DNA from: Photobacterium leiognathi
GTDB lineage: Bacteria > Pseudomonadota > Gammaproteobacteria > Enterobacterales > Vibrionaceae
NCBI RefSeq assembly: GCF_030685535.1
Contig: NZ_CP131599.1
Coordinates: forward strand, 248,001-312,000
Reading direction: 5' to 3'
DNA length: 64,000 bases
Part shown: one piece after another, positions 40,743 through 49,944 of the stretch
Layout of the letters: every line of letters starts with the position of its first letter
Numbering within the stretch: position 1 is the stretch's first letter
Program-made: the position numbers and the translations under genes
Notes under the pieces: generated by a model
Databases searched by the model: none
What the model was told of the DNA's origin: nothing
What the model saw: the letters and a program-made list of their open reading frames with translations, nothing else

Positions 40743-41352
40743 TTAGGAATTAGCAATTATCGAATTAGGATTTAACAAATATCATTGTGCAATATGATCA
40801 GTATAAACACTGGTATCTGAAAGTGAGAATAAATGACTAACAATATTATTTACAGTAACCAGCTTTTTATTCCCTAAGTTCATTTTCTTTACATTTATCT
40901 TCATTAAATAATTTTCCTATATAATCAATATTTTGAGTGATTTTCATTGTACTTATATTAAACTCCATGGATTCTTTTTCGTTATTACACTCATTATTGA
41001 AAGAGCTCCTCCTAGCGTCAGATAAAAATTCACTTTTACCTGTTCCTTTTGGATCTATCGCTAATACATCGAAACGATCTGTAACGTATTGAGGAGTTCT
41101 ATTTTCATAGATCATATTGGTAGCCGCTTCGACAGCTTCAGCGCCTGGACTACCGAAGTTGACGACTAAAAAGCCTATTCTACTTTTCTTATCTTTAGCT
41201 CTGTGGATCATAGCATTGAGTTTTATTTTCTCTGATGAAATATCGTCATAATCATTTGGAACATAAAAAGTGACTTCCTCAAAATCTTTATCTTTTTGAG
41301 TGGTTGCACAACCTGAGACTATGAATAATAAAAATAATACGCTCTTTTTCAT
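40743..41352 (-). pseudogene. Lipoprotein alpha/beta hydrolase, internally deleted paralog
   Basis: The first 150 codons (MKKSVLFLLFIVSGCATTQKD ..., lipobox ending at Cys15) align closely with the intact gene at 41675-43000. After FNEDKCKENELRE the frame ends, but in another frame the sequence continues as MNLGNKKLVTVNNIVSH and on to the paralog's last residues. The catalytic GYSYG region and roughly 280 codons are missing, and the remaining tail has further stops. It is a decayed copy from a tandem duplication. Confidence 0.85.
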
Positions 41353-41613
41353 TAGTTATATTTACCCTTGTCTACCTCACATATAACGCTACTAAAGAGT
41401 GGTATAAAAATTTTAACTTTCAAATTTAAATTATGATGTTTTTAATTATTGTAGTTTTTTATAAAAATGGAATATTTTTAATTTAATCCGATTTTATTAC
41501 GTGTTCCATCTATTAAAGCTCATGTTTCAACAGCAGGATAATACAGAAAAGAGTAAAGTGAAATATTGTAAGTTTATTAAAATATTTCATCGGGTAAATA
41601 ATTAGATAAAAAC

Positions 41614-41642
41614 AAAAGCCAGCATATAATGTACTGGCTTTT
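41614..41642 (-). terminator. Hairpin terminator of the intact hydrolase
   Basis: AAAAGCCAG and CTGGCTTTT around an 11-base loop; on the minus strand it continues into TTTTGTTTTT. The stem is the same AAAGCCAGC type as at 40679, 45574 and 52633. Confidence 0.8.
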
Positions 41643-41674
41643 AAATTAAAAAGAGTTTTAAGTAAAAGATTGAT

Positions 41675-43000
41675 TTATGTATTTTCAATTATATAATTAG
41701 GATTTAACAAATATTTTTCTGTAATATAATCAACATAATCATCGGCATATGAAAATGAGAATCCATGACTAACAATATTATTTACGGTAATCAATTTTTT
41801 ATTCCCTAAGTACATTTTGTCTACTTTTATAGCCTCTTCGTAAGGGGTTACACTATCTAATTTTCCACCGATTATTAATATAGGGACTCTGTTGTTAACT
41901 TTTGATATATAAGGTAGGGGATCTCTCTTTGCTTTCCATCCCAAACACATATTGTAATAAGCGTTATAAGCTAATGAACCAAACAAGGAAGATTTTCGCT
42001 CAAATAAAGATAGCGAATTCTCTATCTCTGAATCTAATAGAGGTTTATTTTCATCGGAACAATTTATAGTTCCTATAGATGCACGTGCAATTGCTGCTGC
42101 AAGAGATGAATCACTAGAATCGTTTGAATCACTAGATTCAATTTCTTGTATTTTTACAATGTAATCATAAAATATTTCTGTTTTCAAAAAAGATATCAAG
42201 GAAGGTTTTATATTACTCCAGTCATCATCGTTCGTTGATATAATAGTTGCAAGTAATTTGTCAAAATTATCTTGATCGATTTTATAGCCATCTTTTGTTG
42301 TATAAATCTCATGTTCTTTTATTTTGTTATTAATATTTTTGATTAACTCTATTTCTGATTTTGATAACCTGTGATACATGATTCTTTCATAGGAAAATGG
42401 CATTGTCATAGACTCCTCTATAGCATTTCCATGCTCTATTGATGTTGGTGAGTCTAATACTACCCCTCTAATATTTTGGGGATATAAAAAGGAATATAAT
42501 TGTCCTATTTTTGTACCGTAGGAATATCCTAAGAAGGTTATTTTCTCTTCATTTAATGATTTTCTTATATAATCAATATCTTGAGTAAATTTCATTGTGC
42601 TTATATTAAAACCCACGGACTCTTTTTCGCTATCACATTCACTATTGAAAGAGCACCTTGTAAGGTCAGATATAAATTCACTTTTTCCTGTTCCTCTCGG
42701 ATCTATCGCTAATATATCGAAACGATCTATAATGGATTGTGGAAAACTTTTTTCAGAGATCATTTTGGAAGCCGATTCGACAGCTTCACCGCCAGGCCCA
42801 CCGAAGTTAAGAACTAACAAACCTATTCTATTTTTCTTATCTTTAGCTCTGTGGATCATCGCATTGAGTTTTATTTTCCCTGATGACATATTGTTATAAT
42901 CTTTTGGAACATAAAAAATCATTTCCTCAAAGTCTTTGTCTTTTGGCGTGGCTGCACAATAGGTTAAGATTAATAATAAAAATACTACGATTTTATCCAT
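41675..43000 (-). CDS. Alpha/beta hydrolase, tripeptidyl aminopeptidase-like lipoprotein
   Basis: 441 residues from the ATG at 43000, chosen by alignment with the paralog's start; the longer start at 43033 lacks a signal. The signal ends in LTYC, a possible lipobox. The oxyanion region NFGGPGGEAVE, the nucleophile elbow FLGYSYGTK (Ser), the late Asp in IIGGKLDSVTP and the His in NIVSHGFSF form a full catalytic set, as in the SCO7095/TAP group of peptidases. It probably cleaves short peptides or esters in the periplasm. Base composition is AT-rich like the island. It lies next to a peptide-type cassette on the other strand; any link is speculative. Confidence 0.85.
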   Translation of the reverse strand: MDKIVVFLLLILTYCAATPKDKDFEEMIFYVPKDYNNMSSGKIKLNAMIHRAKDKKNRIGLLVLNFGGPGGEAVESASKMISEKSFPQSIIDRFDILAIDPRGTGKSEFISDLTRCSFNSECDSEKESVGFNISTMKFTQDIDYIRKSLNEEKITFLGYSYGTKIGQLYSFLYPQNIRGVVLDSPTSIEHGNAIEESMTMPFSYERIMYHRLSKSEIELIKNINNKIKEHEIYTTKDGYKIDQDNFDKLLATIISTNDDDWSNIKPSLISFLKTEIFYDYIVKIQEIESSDSNDSSDSSLAAAIARASIGTINCSDENKPLLDSEIENSLSLFERKSSLFGSLAYNAYYNMCLGWKAKRDPLPYISKVNNRVPILIIGGKLDSVTPYEEAIKVDKMYLGNKKLITVNNIVSHGFSFSYADDYVDYITEKYLLNPNYIIENT

Positions 43001-43455
43001 TATTATGTTTACCTTCACATGAAACACCTTCATATCATGGTATGAAAATTAGTAATTACAAATTTAATTTTACTAATTTTTATTATTTATCATGAGAATA
43101 AGATAACTATAATAAACGTGCATTTTATATGATTCTTTATCGATGCATTTGTAGATTTAAGAAGATGAGTAGCGATAAAGAATATTTCAATCGTTTGAAT
43201 AATAAAATAGTAGTTTGATTTGCTTTGATACAAATAATTATATTTAATTTTTATACATCATATAGTTAACATGTTTTTATCGTGATTTTATATTTACTAA
43301 TAGGGAGTAATGAGATCTCTATCAATTTTTTAAAGGTATAATACTTTCGTATAATAGTTCTTTTGGCAATCATAATGTTAACTTTTAGCTGCAAATGGCG
43401 CTCTTGATTGAGCTTATTTGTGAATTATAAAAATTAGATAATTAAGGACTAAAAA
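43001..43455. other. Divergent intergenic region; part is duplicated at 52141
   Basis: About 450 AT-rich bases between the hydrolase and the small peptide gene. A stretch at 43130-43175 (TGATTCTTTAT ... GATGCAT ... TTAAGAA) recurs with changes at 52141-52185, just before a fragment of the MFS gene. It should contain the promoter of the peptide cassette. Confidence 0.5.
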
Positions 43456-43587
43456 ATGAAAGATAAATTACAAGCAGCCATGTCAGTGAAGCTAAAAGGT
43501 TTAAAAACTGAAGAGCAATCACCACGATTAGTGCGCTCTAATGCTGATTTTGAGTCAAACTCAGATGTAGAAAGCAAAAAGAAATAA
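43456..43587 (+). CDS. Small peptide, 43 aa, candidate modified-peptide precursor
   Basis: The frame starts MKDKLQAAMSVKLKGLKTEE and ends ESNSDVESKKK. AAGGA lies eight bases before the ATG. The first half is amphipathic and basic, like a leader; the second half is polar with many Ser, Asn, Asp and Glu, and no Cys. A diiron ferritin-like enzyme and an MFS exporter follow on the same strand (78 bases, then 1 base), an order seen in peptide natural-product cassettes. That it is a precursor is inference; it may be an ordinary small protein. Confidence 0.55.
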   Translation: MKDKLQAAMSVKLKGLKTEEQSPRLVRSNADFESNSDVESKKK

Positions 43588-43665
43588 CGGATTAAGATAT
43601 TAAAAAAACTCATCTTTTGATGAGTGTTTTTCAAACATTAGGCACATAAAGATGAATAATATGCA

Positions 43666-44367
43666 ATGCTTGAAAGCTTCAATGTTAATCCATCGGATGA
43701 ATATAGAGAATGCATTGAGAAATATTTAACGGCGGATCTTTCTTTTACTTCTGAATTAATGGAAGGGCTAGCGAAGACAATCTTTAGAAGTAAAAAGATG
43801 ATGGCTTATTGCCTGCTTCATAACTCAATTGATGAGGCAAAAGGTGCAGCAAGGCTTCGTTTAATGGCAAATCGTTATGCAGATGACGAATTGAAACAAA
43901 AAATGCTAAGGCATTATAACGATGAAATGAATCACTCCAAAATGTTTGCCAGCCTTATCCCTTTGACAGGTTATGAAGCTGAGGTTGATAACAATGGCGT
44001 CGAAGAAGAATTAACAAAAATATTAGACTTTGATGATGATATTAAAACGTTTATTTTTAGAGTTCATTCCATCGAAGTGCGTTCTTGGCGACTGTTATTA
44101 CTCCATCTTAAAATCATCGAAGAAAGTAATAAACAATATATGAAAGACATGCAGCCAACCATACAAAATATCCTTGAAGATGAAATGAGGCATGTTTCTT
44201 ATACCGCGCAATATGTTAGCCAATGGCTACATCAAGATCCTTATTTATCTCAATCCTTTATAAACTGTATTACTCATACGAACAGAGAAACATGGGAAGA
44301 TTTATCGGCCATGTCTAATTTCATGCGTGATAACGTTTTTCAATTAATGCAAGAAGCCGAGGTATAA
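43666..44367 (+). CDS. Diiron ferritin-like oxidase/oxygenase
   Basis: 233 residues, all helical by appearance. Metal-ligand pattern of a four-helix diiron protein: Glu in SIDEAKGAARLRL (about 58), E-x-x-H in NDEMNHSKMF (about 89-92), Glu in HSIEVRSWR (about 136), and E-x-x-H in EDEMRHVSY (about 170-173). This spacing fits ferritin-like oxygenases such as MiaE relatives or the iron-dependent enzymes of natural-product pathways. No precise family is recognised. It lies between the small peptide gene and the exporter, with one base to the latter, so it probably acts on the same substrate. Confidence 0.7.
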   Translation: MLESFNVNPSDEYRECIEKYLTADLSFTSELMEGLAKTIFRSKKMMAYCLLHNSIDEAKGAARLRLMANRYADDELKQKMLRHYNDEMNHSKMFASLIPLTGYEAEVDNNGVEEELTKILDFDDDIKTFIFRVHSIEVRSWRLLLLHLKIIEESNKQYMKDMQPTIQNILEDEMRHVSYTAQYVSQWLHQDPYLSQSFINCITHTNRETWEDLSAMSNFMRDNVFQLMQEAEV

Positions 44368-44368
44368 A

Positions 44369-45547
44369 ATGAACGCTTGGAGGCACCATTTATTTTCACG
44401 CTCACCAATATCTATGCTCATCATTATTGGTATTGCATCGGTGATTGCCAATACTGGATGGCGAGTGGTGATGAACAACTTTGCTGTTGATACGGTGGGT
44501 ATGACGGGGGCAAATATTGGTGTCCTTCAAAGTATCCGAGAAATTCCCGGTTTACTGTCATTTACTGTCATGTTCTTACTAATGTTAATGTCAGAGCAGC
44601 GAGTCGCCATTCTTTCACTTTGTTTACTGGGGATCGGGGTGGCGATAACGGGCTATTTACCCTCGATTTATGGTTTTTATTTCACGACGGTTCTAATGTC
44701 TATCGGCTTTCATTATTTAGAGGCAGTCAATCGCTCCCTTTCAACTCAAGTCTTAGAAACGGAAAGCTTCGGACAATCAATGGGAATGATACGGGAAGCT
44801 TCTTCATTCATTGGCCTAGCCACCTTTATTGCCATTATTCTTGCGATACAGTTTTTTGACGCATCAGCCAAAACCATCTTCTTTTTCTGTGGGCTAACTT
44901 GTGCAGCCTTAGCGGTATATTTACTTTCTTTTGCCCATTTTAAAGAACATAAAGTCGAGCAGAAAAATAACATCATTTTAAGAAAAGAGTATTCGGTCTA
45001 TTACCTGCTAACGTTTCTTGGTGGGGCAAGAAGACAGATCTTTGTTGCCTTTGCTGGTTTATTAATGGTGCAAAAGTTTCATTATTCCATCACAATGATG
45101 GCAGTGCTATTTATGATCTCAAGTTTGGCGACAACCCTTACCGTTGCATCTATAGGGAGGTTTATTGATCGAATCGGAGAGAAAAGAGCATTGATGATTG
45201 AGTATGTGGCATTAGCAGTGGTTTTTACATCGTATGCTTTTGTTGAGAATCATTATCTCGCAGGTGGGTTATACATTCTCGATAGTATTTTATTTAGCTT
45301 CACCATTGCACTTGCAACATACTTTAAGAAAACCATTCGCAGTGATGAAATCGCCTCATCTTCCAGTGTCTCATTTACGATTAACCATATTGCAGCGGTG
45401 TTTTTACCTTTCTTATTAGGTTTATTGTGGGTATCAAATTACCAAATCGTATTTTTCTGTGGTGCTATTATTTCCTGCATGAGCTTAATGGTGGCATTCA
45501 CCATTAAATCTGAGCCATTAAATAGTCAAACAATAAAACAGGTTTGA
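44369..45547 (+). CDS. MFS transporter, probable exporter
   Basis: 392 residues with about eleven to twelve spans in two halves; the second half begins near REFSVYYLL-like LRKEYSVYYLL. A short loop (GRFIDRIGEKRALMIEY) matches the MFS motif between spans. It follows the diiron gene by one base, so it is cotranscribed and likely exports the product. The last third of the gene (45131-45600) is repeated with about 90 percent identity at 52187-52657, a decayed second copy. Confidence 0.85.
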   Translation: MNAWRHHLFSRSPISMLIIIGIASVIANTGWRVVMNNFAVDTVGMTGANIGVLQSIREIPGLLSFTVMFLLMLMSEQRVAILSLCLLGIGVAITGYLPSIYGFYFTTVLMSIGFHYLEAVNRSLSTQVLETESFGQSMGMIREASSFIGLATFIAIILAIQFFDASAKTIFFFCGLTCAALAVYLLSFAHFKEHKVEQKNNIILRKEYSVYYLLTFLGGARRQIFVAFAGLLMVQKFHYSITMMAVLFMISSLATTLTVASIGRFIDRIGEKRALMIEYVALAVVFTSYAFVENHYLAGGLYILDSILFSFTIALATYFKKTIRSDEIASSSSVSFTINHIAAVFLPFLLGLLWVSNYQIVFFCGAIISCMSLMVAFTIKSEPLNSQTIKQV

Positions 45548-45573
45548 AGGGCGTTTAGCTAAGTATTAATGAA

Positions 45574-45599
45574 CCAAAGCCAGCGTGTGCTGGCTTTGG
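45574..45599 (+). terminator. Hairpin after the MFS gene
   Basis: CCAAAGCCAGC and GCTGGCTTTGG around a four-base loop. There is no T-run after the stem, so termination may be inefficient. Confidence 0.55.
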
Positions 45600-45957
45600 A
45601 GATGTTATTTAGCAATAAGTCTATTTATGCGAGCTGGAAGTACTTAACTCATTATTGAACAGGAACGAGCTTAAAGTTTGCTCTATTCAATCTGGAGGTA
45701 TTAGGAAAAGTTACAATGTCATGTCCAACTTTATAATATTCCGGATATGCTCCTGCTGTATAGTTAATCCTTTTAAAGAACGTATTTCTTTTCTAATTCA
45801 CAGAGGATATACAAACTTTATGGACTTTTATGAGTTATAACACATTAGCCCCTACTCTATATTGGAAGCAATTTTGTTATGCAGATAACATGCGGTAAAT
45901 AAACCCCACATACCAATAATACCAACGTTTTGTCATAGTACTTTTTTAACGGAGGCA
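45600..45957. other. Intergenic region of decayed sequence
   Basis: About 360 bases between the MFS gene and IS66 remnants. A 61-codon frame (45655-45840) has no recognisable features and I do not support it. Confidence 0.35.
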
Positions 45958-46320
45958 CTATGAATCAAGCACAAAAACGCGACCACTGGATATACATCAT
46001 AGATCGACAGAAGCAAAGTCAACTATCTATCAAGCAGTAACTATAAAACCTTCTTTTACTGGTCTAAACGTTTGTGTTCCCCTAATGCCGTCCATGCCTG
46101 TATCCATCGAATTTGATGGATCCACATCATTCAACTACTGAAGCAGTTGTACTGTTCTTTACCAACGGTTTTTGGCTTTATTATCACAGTTTGGAGAAAG
46201 GGATCTTCAGGTGGCATCGCCCCGAACTTTAGGAAGTATCATTATTAGCAAACACAACTTCACTGGTTACTCTCAGGGTTAGCACTCGAGAACGACAAAG
46301 AGCATACACCTTTAAATGGC
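45958..46320 (+). pseudogene. IS66-family transposon remnant (tnpA and tnpB pieces)
   Basis: MNQAQKRDHWIYIIDRQKQS with SIKQ resembles the start of IS66 TnpA. After stops and frame changes come TNGFWLYYHSLEKGIFRW and WLLSGLALENDKEHTPLNG, which resemble the C-terminal half of IS66 TnpB. The element is thoroughly degraded, with no intact frame and no visible ends. Confidence 0.7.
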
Positions 46321-46467
46321 AGTAGTGTGACGCATGATGTTAGTGAATCTATGACGCTAATTACGGAGTATTCACAATCAACACGAGAAAAAACATTTGA
46401 AATAAAAGAAATATCAGCAGAATTTAAAACACAGTCTGAACTTATGGATACAGTGATAAAACAGTAA
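46321..46467 (+). pseudogene. C-terminal fragment of a methyl-accepting chemotaxis protein
   Basis: 49 codons to a TAA, including VSESMTLITEYSQSTREKT and a helical tail (EFKTQSELMDTVIKQ), which fits the last helix of a chemoreceptor signalling domain. The rest of the gene is absent, apparently replaced by the IS66 remnant just upstream. Confidence 0.55.
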
Positions 46468-46788
46468 TCTCCTTCAGGTAAGATAGCTCGAATCTATTTG
46501 TAACTACCGTATCTACACATATACCTTATTTATAAATTGAAATTTAATATAAATTATTAAAAATTCACATTTTTAACTTTTTTACCATTGGTTTAATTAA
46601 CAAAAAAAACTGAAATTAAAGTTTAAAATATTGTTTTTAAACGTTTTTAATTGTGAAAGATGTTAAGTTTAGATTTTTTGTTAACATTATAGCTGTAGAT
46701 ATATTCTTAACTTTTCCAATTTCTAATAAAGTAATTTACGAAATGAATCATCAATTGATTCATTAGGTTTATAACTTAAAAAGGGAAT
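46468..46788. other. AT-rich promoter region of the oxidoreductase cluster
   Basis: About 320 bases, extremely AT-rich, with several A and T runs. An inverted repeat AATCAT-CAATTG-ATTCATT lies near 46744-46764. No gene is visible. Confidence 0.4.
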
Positions 46789-47184
46789 ATGTTTATGCTA
46801 CCTATAGTAGATAATGTTCGTCATGAACTTGGTGTTAAAAAATTAGAGCAAATGGGTACTAATGCGAAAAATTGTATAATGAAAGATCTTGTCAATATTT
46901 CTCCAGATATGGCTCGCTACGCTGTAGAGTCAACATGCGGTGATATTTACTCTCGCCCTGGATTAACTCATAAAAATAGAGAAATGATAGCAATAGCAGC
47001 TCTAACAACTTTAGGCTTCGCTTTACCTCAACTTAAAATTCATATTGAAGCGGCACTTGAAAGTGGCTGTACACGTAATGAAATCGAAGAAATTATAATC
47101 CAAATGTCTGTGTACATTGGATGGCAAGCGGCATTTAATGCGATGGGAGCTGCTAATGAAGTTTTTGAAAATTATTTTTCTTGA
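46789..47184 (+). CDS. Carboxymuconolactone decarboxylase / AhpD-like protein
   Basis: 131 residues (129 from the ATG at 46795). The family core is visible: YSRPGLTHKNREMIAIAALTTLG followed by KIHIEAALESGCTRNEIEEIIIQMSVYIGWQAAFNAM, where the conserved E-x-I and the helical H-x-x-x-A-L-x-x-G pattern match CMD proteins. There is a single Cys in the segment where AhpD has CxxC, so alkylhydroperoxidase activity is unlikely. First gene of a five-gene, same-strand cluster. Confidence 0.85.
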   Translation: MFMLPIVDNVRHELGVKKLEQMGTNAKNCIMKDLVNISPDMARYAVESTCGDIYSRPGLTHKNREMIAIAALTTLGFALPQLKIHIEAALESGCTRNEIEEIIIQMSVYIGWQAAFNAMGAANEVFENYFS

Positions 47185-47211
47185 TGGAAGAAATTAATAA
47201 GAGCTATAAAA

Positions 47212-48048
47212 ATGGATATCATAACAAAACAGAGCACAAAGCCGCTACACAACTTAGAACAAGATTTAGTAATTGAAGCACAAGGAATTACAGCTGAAGA
47301 TCTTTATTTGTTAGCAACGAAAAAAATTGCAGCAATAAAAATAGTAAATTACTACCCTATAGATCTCTGCAATCAAATAATAACTAAAATTATGAGTGAA
47401 AATGAACCAGGACACTTTGAAAAAGCAAAACATGTTCAAAGAATTGGTATGCCTCATTTTGATATTGTTGATGCTCACTCCTTCAATAAATACCATGAAA
47501 CAGCATTACAAAATATAAGAAAACTACGCAATATACACGCCCCTTACCTGTCACCAATAGATAAATTTCGCCTTGAACTGGACGAATCATAGGCAGCAGG
47601 AGCAAATATCGAAAGCCTGTACGGAAAAAAATGTTTTGTTGGTTTATGCCGCATTATAAATGGTATTTCAGGTTCAGTATTAGAGCCACATATAGACAAG
47701 TTAAGCAGAGACTCTAATGATTCATATGCGGCACATAGCCTTGAAAGCCAATTAGCTGCAAATATTTATATAGCAACACCTGATGTAGGTGGAGAGGTGG
47801 AGATTTGGCTAAAAGAACCAGAAATTGAAGTCTATGAAAAAGAATTAGAAAAAACTCAGAGTTATCATGTAAACAGAGACATACTAGGTCAACCTGATGC
47901 CGTAATCTCCCCAAAAGTAGGTGACTTACTTATTTTTAATTCACGATGTTTTCATGCTGTAAGAGAAAGCTCTGGCGGTATTCGCAGTAGTATCGCTGCT
48001 TTTGTTGGTTACCGTGGCATAAACCATTCCTTAAGTTTATGGAGTTGA
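47212..48048 (+). pseudogene. 2-oxoglutarate/Fe(II) dioxygenase with an in-frame amber codon
   Basis: One frame of 279 codons is broken only by TAG at 47590-47592 (codon 127). Upstream is an N-terminal domain (LKKI..NYYPIDLCNQI...). Downstream the double-stranded beta-helix core remains: H-x-D in VLEPHIDKLS, a strand NIYIATPDVGGEVEIW, and the distal His and Arg in SRCFHAVRES...GGIRSS. Related proteins commonly have Trp at this place (DES-W-AAGA), so TGG to TAG is a simple explanation. As annotated, the iron site is not translated. It is the second gene in the cluster; the enzyme would have hydroxylated or oxidised the pathway's substrate. Confidence 0.85.
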
Positions 48049-48055
48049 TAGTCTA

Positions 48056-48985
48056 ATGAGTACTGGAAAAATAGAACAAATTTCTGTTGTTGGTGCAGGC
48101 ATACTGGGGCACAGTATAGCCCAAAGATTCGCATCAGAAGGATTTAATGTTAATTTATATGACTCTTCAAAAGTAAATTTACTAAAAGCAAAAAATAATA
48201 TTTTTAATAACTTAATAAGCTTATCTAAATCTAATTTACTAAAATCAACACCAACATCAATTTTTAAAAAAATTAATTTTTTTGAAGGGCTCAGTAGAGC
48301 AGTTGCAGATTCAAACCTTGTAATAGAAGCGGTTACTGAAGATTTAGAATTAAAAAAGATAGTATTACAACAAATTGAAAGTGCTGTTTGCGATGAATGT
48401 ATTATTGCTAGTAATAGTTCATCTATAATTCCAAGTGAATATAACTCAGAGTTAAAAATAAAATCTAGAGTATTAGGTACACATTTTTTTAACCCACCAC
48501 ATCTATTGCCATTAGTCGAGCTAATTTATAGTCATTGTACAAGTAACTATGTAAAGTCAGAAATGGAATCATTATTTACAAATATGGGAATGCATCCTAT
48601 CGTAGTATATAAAGAAAGTCCTGGATTTATTGGAAATCGACTACAATTTGCATTATTAAAAGAAGCAATTTCAATAGTACAAGAAGGTATATCAACGCCT
48701 CAAGATATTGATATTGTGGTGAAATATGGATTTGGTCGTCGTTTATCAATTATGGGGCCTTTCGAAGTTTTCGATTATGGCGGTTGGGACACTATAGAGG
48801 CAGTATATCCTAATATAATAGGAGATCCTGTTCCTCAAGAAATACTCGAAAAAGTATCCCAAGGAAAACTTGGTGTTAAAACGGGTGAAGGGTTCTATAA
48901 ATGGGATCCGATAAATCTTAATAAGAAGCAAAAACTCATTAATGATGTATATACCTACCTTGAAAAAAAGGTAAGTAAACAATGA
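48056..48985 (+). CDS. 3-hydroxyacyl-CoA dehydrogenase family protein
   Basis: 309 residues. The NAD site is GAGILGHSIAQRFASEG (about residues 12-28). The catalytic His is in GTHFFNPPHLLPLVE with the partner Glu, and the C-terminal helical domain starts at ESPGFIGNRLQFALLKEA. It should oxidise or reduce a 3-hydroxyacyl substrate, CoA-bound or free acid (beta-hydroxyacid members exist). Its last four bases overlap the next gene's start, so the two are translationally coupled. Confidence 0.88.
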   Translation: MSTGKIEQISVVGAGILGHSIAQRFASEGFNVNLYDSSKVNLLKAKNNIFNNLISLSKSNLLKSTPTSIFKKINFFEGLSRAVADSNLVIEAVTEDLELKKIVLQQIESAVCDECIIASNSSSIIPSEYNSELKIKSRVLGTHFFNPPHLLPLVELIYSHCTSNYVKSEMESLFTNMGMHPIVVYKESPGFIGNRLQFALLKEAISIVQEGISTPQDIDIVVKYGFGRRLSIMGPFEVFDYGGWDTIEAVYPNIIGDPVPQEILEKVSQGKLGVKTGEGFYKWDPINLNKKQKLINDVYTYLEKKVSKQ

Positions 48986-49926
48986 TCATAAATAATGAAA
49001 AAAATGATAGTTCAGAAAACTTTTTTAATACAACATTACTTATATCTAATAAATCATTATTCCCTGCTGTTAAATACCTTAAAAAAAGGTTTAACATTTT
49101 GTATAACGATGAAATAGAAAAAAACAACGTATTACCAAGTGTCACTGGACTATTAAGTAGTGGATATGACCTAGTAGATAAATCATTCTTAGACAGATTA
49201 CCAAACCTTAAAGTAATTTCTCATTTCGCTAGTGGATTAGATTCGATAGATGTAGATGAAGTTAAAAAAAGAAATATTGTAGTATTAAACACACCAAATG
49301 CAGTGGTTAACGATACAGCAGATCTTGCAATGGCATTCATTCTCAATTTATCTCGACGTTTTTTTATAAATCATCGATTTGTTGAAAATGGTTTATGGAG
49401 GAAGCATGTATATCCGCTAAGCCATAGTGTAACTAATAAGTGTGTTGGAATTGTTGGTTTGGGTAAGATTGGTAAGGCAATAGCCAAAAGATGTTCAGCA
49501 TTCAATATGAATATTCATTATTGGGGACGAACAAACCAGAAAATTAGTAATTATACCTTTCATAATAACCTATCTGAAATGAGTAAAAAAGTTGATTTTT
49601 TAGTCATTAGCTGTGCTGGAAATGAGCAAACAAAGGGAATTATAGATGAAAATATTTTAGCTAATTTACAGTCAACAGCTTACGTTATTAATGTAGCTAG
49701 AGGTTTTATTATTAAACAAGATGCTCTAATAATAAGTTTACAAAACAATCAAATAGCAGGAGCTGGCTTAGACGTTTTCGAAGATGAACCAAATGTTCCT
49801 CATGTATTTTTTCAGATGAAAAATGTTCTCCTGCAGCCACATGCAGGATCTGCAACGGAAGAAACACGTAATATTATGTTTCACCAAGTCTCAAAACATT
49901 TAATTAATTTTTACAGTACACATTGA
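48982..49926 (+). CDS. D-isomer-specific 2-hydroxyacid dehydrogenase
   Basis: 314 residues. The Rossmann motif is GIVGLGKIGKAIAKR (about 152-166). The catalytic Arg is in INVARGFII, Glu in DVFEDEPNVP and His in LQPHAGSATEETR, so all three active-site residues are present. It interconverts a 2-keto acid and a D-2-hydroxy acid with NAD(P)H. The gene overlaps the preceding gene by four bases and is 18 bases before the SDR gene. Confidence 0.9.
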   Translation: MIINNEKNDSSENFFNTTLLISNKSLFPAVKYLKKRFNILYNDEIEKNNVLPSVTGLLSSGYDLVDKSFLDRLPNLKVISHFASGLDSIDVDEVKKRNIVVLNTPNAVVNDTADLAMAFILNLSRRFFINHRFVENGLWRKHVYPLSHSVTNKCVGIVGLGKIGKAIAKRCSAFNMNIHYWGRTNQKISNYTFHNNLSEMSKKVDFLVISCAGNEQTKGIIDENILANLQSTAYVINVARGFIIKQDALIISLQNNQIAGAGLDVFEDEPNVPHVFFQMKNVLLQPHAGSATEETRNIMFHQVSKHLINFYSTH

Positions 49927-49944
49927 TTATAAAAAGGTATTAGG

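Noticed and set aside
45655..45840. 61-codon + strand frame
   Set aside because: No ribosome site or features; it lies in decayed DNA.
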